From positions 9,872,195 to 9,936,194 of the forward strand of contig NC_086384.1 in assembly GCF_036588685.1 (NCBI RefSeq): a DNA stretch of 64,000 nt. Direction: 5' to 3'. The translations under genes and the position numbers were made by a program. Source of the stretch: Mytilus trossulus. Taxonomy: Eukaryota; Mollusca; Bivalvia; Mytilida; Mytilidae. The number at the start of each line of letters is the position of its first letter. Positions within the stretch are counted from its first letter, which is position 1. Below are positions 57,622 through 64,000 of this stretch, in pieces. The notes under the pieces are model-generated. The model was not told the origin of the DNA, did no database searches, and was given only the letters and a program-made list of their open reading frames with translations.

Positions 57622-59577
57622 TTAGAAATAAAAACCCTTAAATTTGTCTTTATACGCGTTTGATTTAGCAAAATAAAATCGAGACTCTTTCGGTTGTCCA
57701 AAGATCAACAAAGCTTTTGCTAAACAATGGTAGGCTTGTCCGAGAGCACATCTATCATCTTCAAAATGTGTTCTAGATACGGATTACCGAAGGTCATCAA
57801 TTGCTTGCATACACTGAAAATCTTCCTTTAATCGATAGAAACAGAGAAACCTTAGAAAATGAATGTATACCCTCAAAGGTATGTAAGCCAGTGTAGTAGC
57901 CTGCACATCTAATTCTGGAGGAATAATTCGAGAATTGAAATAAAAAGATATCTCATTTACGACATGGTGCTTATATACATGTCTCCTTTTCCATATCTTT
58001 TGTCGTATTCCTTCTTGCTCGATCGTAGAAATATAAGTGGAAGATAACGTACATATTTCGTTGAATAGTTTTCCATTAGTGCATTCCTTCAAAGAATGGA
58101 ATATAAGTTTAAGAGACGTTCTGTACTTGCCAAAACAATAGTAATATGTTGCTAAATACATCCAACTTGCAACTGAATCTGTATAAAGTCCCATAAAAAG
58201 GTATGGCAAAAATTGCCTCAATAGTTTGTATCTATATCTGTTTGGACACTTTGTGTAACTATCCATACTTTTACCTATAAGTTGAGAAAACCAACAAAAA
58301 GCAATAAATGGCAAGAAACCATTGGGTCTGATATTCAAAATTCTCTTGATAAATACTTTTCCCATTTTCAATTGTTCGGACGGGGTTCCTACAATACAGA
58401 ACATTCCTGTTAACCGTAAATATTGCCGTAAATTCATTTGAATAATTGCATTTAATATACAGCAAACAACTTCTGTATCAGTCATATTTGGTGCAAGAGG
58501 GATGTTGTTGAAGAAGTTTGAAAGCAAATTACAATTCCTTAGGCACATTATTCCGTTCGAATGCAATTCTTTCAAAAATATCAAAAAGTTGCTATGTTGT
58601 TGTCTGTTAAATCTACAATCAAACAAATTGTTCTCGATTATGAAATAATGAGGGAGATATTTGTAGTAAACGCAATATATGAGTCGCTTAAAACATTTCA
58701 TAAAACATGTCCATATATTTTCTGGTCGCCATATATATGGCTCAGATTCCTCAGAAACCCAAAACAGTATGGTTTTCAAGAAATACGAACATAGTAATCC
58801 ATTAAATTTCTCATTTTTATCAATTACTTGCTTCAACATAAGTTTTAAAAGAGCATAACATAAAAGTTGAGTATGTGTAAACGAAAATATCAGATGTTTT
58901 TCAGCGACGGAAAAAGACAATCTCCATTCTAAATGTTCATTTGGCGAATCCTTAGTACCTATTGGTACTAATAAAGTACCATAACTGCATATATTTGACA
59001 CCAATTTCGGAGAAGGCCAAAAACGTTCCCTTTTAATCCATGGTTGTGCTTGTTGAATAAAATCTGGACATCGCAGACAAACAGTGATATCAAGAAATCC
59101 ATTTATTTCGTTCATGTCTGATGCACATGGACCATGTAAGGACACAGGCCTAAAGAGACCGACCATCGAAACAATCCAATGTCGTATACGTTCACTTTCA
59201 AACCGCAATTCCTCTCCATATGGAGTAGAAAGCCAATGCACTAGTGCATCATAAAAACAGCTGTACCCTTTTAATTGAGTAAAACAAGGATTACAGTTGT
59301 CAGTATCCATAACAAAATTATTCGGAATAAGAAAGGAATAGTCTGTTCTTTCTTCACTCACATTCACCGATCTAAAAAGACACATTACGTCTATATCACT
59401 TCGCATGTCTAAGCCTTCTGCCCTGCTACCACTAGTAATTAGTGCAAAGTTTTTCTTTTCTGTGAAATAATCTACTGTCGCATAGAATTGCCGTCTTGCT
59501 TTTACAACTTCCGTTGATCCTATTGTTTCACACAAACAATTATAGAGTCTTCTGCAAATGTTTTTGTCAGTTTCCAT
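57622..59577 (-). CDS. Mab-21 / cGAS-like receptor (copy 5), one premature stop
   Basis: From ATG (59575-59577) the frame is open for 597 codons to TAA at 57784-57786. All core motifs are present: TSGSRAEGL, SDIDVMCL (D61, D63), LDITVCLRC (D163), and EWRLSFSVAEKHLIFSF. The stop arises from a single change: copies 1, 2 and 4 have TTA (Leu) there. After it the same frame continues for 53 codons (SVSRTHFEDD to KGFYF) to a terminal stop at 57622-57624, at the same place as the family's normal end. So this is either a recently truncated gene, an allele segregating for a stop, or a base error in the sequence. The C-terminal TPR-like helix would be lost in the truncated form; the catalytic part would remain. 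CAG acceptor and GTGAGT donor (59978-59983) are conserved. Confidence 0.85.
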
Positions 59578-60210
59578 CTGTTAAAAGAAGTGAAGGTCTT
59601 TAATATGTAAACCATTAATTTGTACACTCGTTCAACCATTGATTATTTTCCATGATGCCAAACTGTCGTATCAATACGAATCAAAAGATAATGAAAGTTA
59701 AATAGTGATTTTAACAGGGTTTATATAAAAATTAGAATATTTGGTGAGAGTCGGATCTGTGGACAACACAATACTATTGGATGAAATGTCGGATCTATGG
59801 AACAACATGAAGTGGGGTTACACAGTTTTGATCCTCTCATTCTCATGGAATTTTAAAGTAATCTCTGTATCAGTTTTTACCCGAAACTTAAAAAGAAATA
59901 CATGTAACGTGCACTAACTGTGTATATGAACTAGTATTGCAATGAATAAAGGTTTTCAAATAAGAAAATAAAATACTACTCACTTTGATTTCGCTGTGTC
60001 AATTTATTAAATTGACATGAACAAAATAAAATGTCATATATATATATATATATACGTAAAAAAAGTTCAAAATATCTTTACAATAGAGTTAGCTGATGGG
60101 CGAATCCTTTTGTTAATTACAATTTCCTTTCGTATGCATTGTGAACCAAATGTTTCACACGGTTAGTCAGACTTTCTATTCTTTAATAAAAGGGAAACAA
60201 CCTTTTTGTT
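59578..60210. repeat. 5' flank of unit 5: intron candidate, 38-bp monomers, block U
   Basis: Putative intron 59578-59983 (406 bp). Two diverged 38-bp monomers lie at 59747-59800, then block U to about 60205, with a short (TA)n at 60037-60052. Confidence 0.75.
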
Positions 60211-60440
60211 TTGTTTTTTTTTGGTTCATTTGTTTGTTTTGGGATTAAAGTTGCGTCGATGTCCTCGAACTGGTATACATTATTATTTAGGGACCAGCTA
60301 TATTCCGCCTCAAGTGCGGTATTTTTTTAGCTGCGCTGAAGACCCCATTGGTGGCCTTAGTCCGTTTTCTGCTATCTGGTTGTTTTGTATTTTTGGTCCT
60401 TTCCGCATTTCCATTTTGGGGTGCCTTGTATGATTTTGTC
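60211..60440 (-). repeat. dispersed repeat R1, reverse fragment
   Basis: Contains 'gggaccagctatattccgcc', 'gctgaagaccccattgg' and 'ccgcatttccattt'. The 75-codon frame across it is a shadow. Confidence 0.7.
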
Positions 60441-62140
60441 TAGTATCCTGATATTACAAGATTATTACATGGCATATTTCAGTTGTATTATCATCCCAAG
60501 GTTCAATTTCATATTTGGTATGCATTATTCAAAATCATATCCAACTAAATTAGACATCACGTGACTTTTGTGACGTATAATAGCCGCCATTTTGTATTAT
60601 ATTTCCCCATATAAAATGCATATATGCTTCAATAAAGTTTAATTTTCTCATAACCCTGATCCGTTTTCTTACTTTTGCAAATCAATCCTTGATATTCAAA
60701 CATATTTCTATCAAACAATGTTGGTCCTAACAGTTTAATTTTTGATTAAATTCGGTCAAATCGGAATCGTAAAACATGCACTTTTTCTCGTCATTTCTCC
60801 GTTGACGCAATGCTAAATTACCGATACCCATGTCTACTTTTACAACAAATAAAGAAATTCTGTAAATAAAACACAAACTTTGCAAATCGATTAAGTATAT
60901 TCAAACATATAGCTAGCGAGGAATACTACTTAAAACAGTTTAATTTCAGGGAAAATTCGGTCAAACATCGAATTAAAAAAGGGAATTTTCCGAGATTTTT
61001 CAAAATGGCGGCTGATGTATCATATGAAAATGTTGCATCAAATCAATGATTTCTATAGTAAGACTTTCCTAGATTATATTATATTTTTCATAAAGAATCT
61101 CTGATGTTTCTGTTATTTTCCTTTAGTGATATTTCGATATCATTGATTTCAAAATTTCTTAATAAAAAAAAATATTTTAAGTGTGACACGGGAACATTTA
61201 TTTTGACAGATATTCATCCAGGAGATACTGTTACCAGAAAAAAGTTTACAAAATCTATAATAATAAAAAAATCTCTTCTTTTTTTCAAGGTGTTTTTCAA
61301 GTTTTCTGTATATTTTATCTTTCTTTAGAAATATATTCATACATTCCTTTTAGAACAAAAATGTTTTCATCCTAAGAGAAAAAAAAACAATGACAATTTA
61401 TATAATAGATAAATATTCTATACCTTTAAAATTTTATTCCTTGACCGAACAGGTGAAATCTAACTTGGGTTATAATGTTACATCATAGTATATTGTCAGG
61501 TAGACGTGCAAACCAAAAGCAATCAGGTGACATTCAACATCCTGTCAGTGTGTATACATGTATTACCAGAGTTTAAATATTGTGATATACAAAAGTTTTC
61601 ATAAATGTACAAATAAATATCTTCTCCTTCTCGTGTCAAATCAGAAGAAGTATGTTTTATAATAAACTTTAGGAAGATATGAATATGATGAAAATTTCTT
61701 TAAAAAACTTTTTTTTGCTTAAAAGGCATTCAAATATTTATATGTTTCTATAATTATTTCAAAGAAATATTCTGATTCAAATTTTGATTTAAATGAATTT
61801 CGATCATTGAATATTATTTTGTTGTAATTTATTTTTATAATTCAATATTTAAAGCTAAATCCAGGCAATGAATCGATATAATGTTTAAATTGTAAAAAAA
61901 AAGAAGAGTTATTGTATACATTCCGACAGAGACTTATATTACGATTGGTCTGGTTTTAACAATATTGTATACCCGATAATATCTCTCGAAAGAGTTATCG
62001 ATCTTGAATATATATAGGACTGATATAGTTGGGTATGAGATGTTCTTGCTTCCTAATATTTTGTCTGTCCTACTTTGTTTTAATTTTCACTAAAATAGTG
62101 ACTCGCAACCAAGGGTAGAAATTGGCGTTGGTCCGGTGGT
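60441..62140. other. no recognisable gene
   Basis: AT-rich sequence with no supportable open frame, RNA gene or repeat that I can define. Confidence 0.4.
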
Positions 62141-62220
62141 CCGAGACCAGTAGAATTTGCGTCGGACCAGTAGATTTTATCAGCTGGTGGTCCGGCGGAC
62201 CAGTAGAAATTTGTCAATAA
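62125..62220. repeat. short GGTCCG / ACCAGTAGA tandem motif
   Basis: GGTCCGGTGGTCCGAGACCAG is followed by two more 'gaccagtaga' copies, giving a small GC-rich island in AT-rich DNA. Confidence 0.6.
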
Positions 62221-62345
62221 TTACATTAGATGTATGTTTCATTAAATTACTTTATTCTGATTGGCTAACTGCACAGCATGCGTTATTCCATAAGCTGTTG
62301 CATTGCTAAATACAACTTTTTATTCATGATAATGTAAGCGATATA
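62218..62345. repeat. dispersed repeat shared with 52269-52400
   Basis: 'aattacattagatgtatgtttcatta', 'ctgattggctaactgcaca' and 'ttattcatgat' match the earlier locus in order and orientation. Confidence 0.65.
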
Positions 62346-62364
62346 TTTGTCCTTGTAAAATATG

Positions 62365-63550
62365 TCCGGGCGGACCCAAATTCCTAGTATAAAATGTGCA
62401 TGGTTACAAATTTGACTAGTAAATATAGTCTGATGTTAGTAAATTTTGTCCCCAGACTAATTTTCCTAGGAATTTAAGTCCATGTCATTAATAATCCTAG
62501 GTAAAAATGTCCATGTCCTTTTTTTTTTTTAAATCTGAAACATATAATTCATTTACATAATTGAAAATTTTTTTAAGAGTTATTATTTTTGATAAAATGT
62601 AAGTAACCAGACTAACTTTCCTAGGAAATCATGTCCGTGGTATTAATATTAATAGGGCAAAACGTCCATGATTTTTATAATTTAAATTAAAGGTTAAAAC
62701 TTATTTCTAACCAAAGTAACTTTTTCCAGTACCTTGCATGTTTGATTTTGTTAAAGAGTTATGTAATAATATATATGAAAAAAAATATGTACCCAGACAA
62801 ATTTTCCTATGAAATCATGTCCATGTTATAATTATTCCTAGATAAAAACATCCATATCATTTAATTTCAAAGGTTTATTTACATAAATGGTTTTAATATT
62901 GTTTTAGATTTATGTATTAATATTTTTTAAATTTATGTCCCCAGAATAATTTTCCTAGGAAATCATGTTAATGTCATTATTATTCCTCGACAAAGATATT
63001 AAAGACACCCATATCAATTATGTTTAAAGGTTAATTAACATGGCTTGTGTTGTTTTAATATTGTTTTAGAATTGTGTATTGATATTATGAAGAATAGAAA
63101 AAAATCCCCAGACTAATTTTCCTAGGAAATTTGGTCCACTTTCTTTATGTTAATTGGACATTATTATCAAAACTTTCAATTCTTAACTAAGATGGGGTTG
63201 TTTATTCAATAGTTTTCATCATAAAATTGTTTCTAGCAGATATTTTTGTTTTTAAGATAACCAATGTTTAAATCACCAGTCATGATTTACTGTTTATGTT
63301 AATCTTTTGCATTGTATTTATCCATTGATCCGGTAAAAAGTGTTCATTTTCTTTTGCTTCCAGAATGTAATTTGCTAACAGACATTTTTTCTAGGTAAAC
63401 AAGTCCATGATCATAATTTTACTAGAAAAACATGTATAAGGACAAATTTTCCTAGGAAAATAAATGCCAGACTTATTTTACTAGCTATGGACTTATTTTC
63501 CTAGGAGAATTTGTCCTAGGACTTATTTTCCTAGTAAATAATAATGCAAC
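62365..63550. repeat. degenerate ~160-bp repeats with TTTTCCTAGGAAA palindromes
   Basis: Copies of 'cagactaattttcctaggaa' followed by 'catgtccatgt' and 'attattcctaggtaaaaa' occur near 62450, 62610, 62790, 62940, 63105, 63400 and 63480-63530. The CCTAGG-centred palindrome is the most constant part. The last 150 bp have it four times at short spacing. The frame content is nil. It may be the subterminal region of a larger transposon. Confidence 0.75.
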
Positions 63551-64000
63551 TAAGTAGGGTATATAAATGTATAATTTGTCCAGTTTGTATATGATTGGCA
63601 AACTCAAACAAAAAATGTATAAATGTTTGTATCTATTTATTTTGAATGAGATAACTGTACAAACAATCGATTCATGGATTTCAACAATATCAATAACAAT
63701 AAAATATCACCAACAAATCACATGTGGATGAAAATAAAAATACGGAAACTATCTTAAAAATATTTCTGTTTAAAAAAAACAATCTCCAATATAAAATATA
63801 ATACTCTTTATCAATTAAATTCTGCTTTGTAAAATCTTCTGGTTTAGTGCAATTACTATTGACAGTTATCTTTTTAGTAAAAGAATGATTTTGTAACATG
63901 TAAAGTCATACCAAACAAAGTTAAATATATAAGCTAATATGAATTTTAGTTTCAATCTACTTTTAATAGTTATGTAATATTTGGAGACATGGATACAAGA
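63551..64000. other. no recognisable gene
   Basis: AT-rich end of the window; no feature supported. Confidence 0.4.

Noticed and set aside
57784-57786. programmed readthrough or recoding of the copy 5 stop
   Set aside because: TAA is the least leaky stop, no recoding structure is apparent, and sister copies have Leu at this position; a point mutation is simpler.

Overview
This window looks like nuclear DNA from a bivalve mollusc, most probably a mussel (Mytilus or a close relative). It is AT-rich and gene-poor, with no bacterial operons. It is full of dispersed repeats that I recognise from mussel genomes: Penelope-like retroelement tails, LINE fragments, a tRNA-derived SINE, a Helitron, MITEs and long minisatellites. 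The species is an inference from these repeats; no housekeeping gene is present to fix it.

The only recognisable protein-coding family is a head-to-tail array of five Mab-21 / cGAS-like receptor (cGLR) nucleotidyltransferase-fold genes, all on the minus strand. The predicted starts are near 13478, 24544, 35924, 44719 and 59577. Copy 1 (11532-13478) and copy 3 (33975-35924) are intact single-exon reading frames of 648 and 649 codons. Copy 5 (57622-59577) is open apart from one TAA that removes the last ~54 residues. Copy 2 (22589-24544) and copy 4 (42023-44719) are pseudogenes; copy 4 is also split by a 743-bp Helitron. Each protein has an N-terminal nucleotidyltransferase core (GS motif, DxD, later D-I-T), a Mab-21 C-terminal helical domain, and about 300 more residues with TPR-like helices.

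The genes sit in a repeated segment. Every start codon is immediately preceded by a splice-acceptor-like CAG. About 0.4 kb further upstream (2.0 kb in copy 1) is a conserved donor-like GT, which suggests a 5' UTR exon and an intron. Downstream and upstream flanks are also shared between units. At 50.3-54.9 kb both flanks are present but the gene is missing, so the ancestral array probably had at least six units.

Layout: 1-6 kb, gene-free with two MITE-like elements and one SINE; 6-10 kb, a 4-kb degenerate ~30-bp minisatellite; 10.6-19.4 kb, unit 1 with two minisatellites (38 bp and 30 bp) and a LINE tail; 19.4-25.7 kb, unit 2; 26.4-27.1 kb, a 44-bp minisatellite; 27.1-31.7 kb, Penelope-like debris and dispersed repeats; 31.7-36.3 kb, unit 3 plus a DNA transposon with palindromic ends; 37-39.5 kb, LINE debris; 39.6-50.4 kb, unit 4 with a TTAA-flanked element and a 49-bp minisatellite; 50.4-54.9 kb, the gene-less unit; 55-57.6 kb, dispersed repeats; 57.6-60.2 kb, unit 5; 60.2-64 kb, no gene, but a run of CCTAGG-centred repeats.

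The most interesting theme is the array itself: a probable innate-immune sensor family undergoing birth, death and gene conversion. Minisatellites have expanded at sites that are near single-copy in the sister units.
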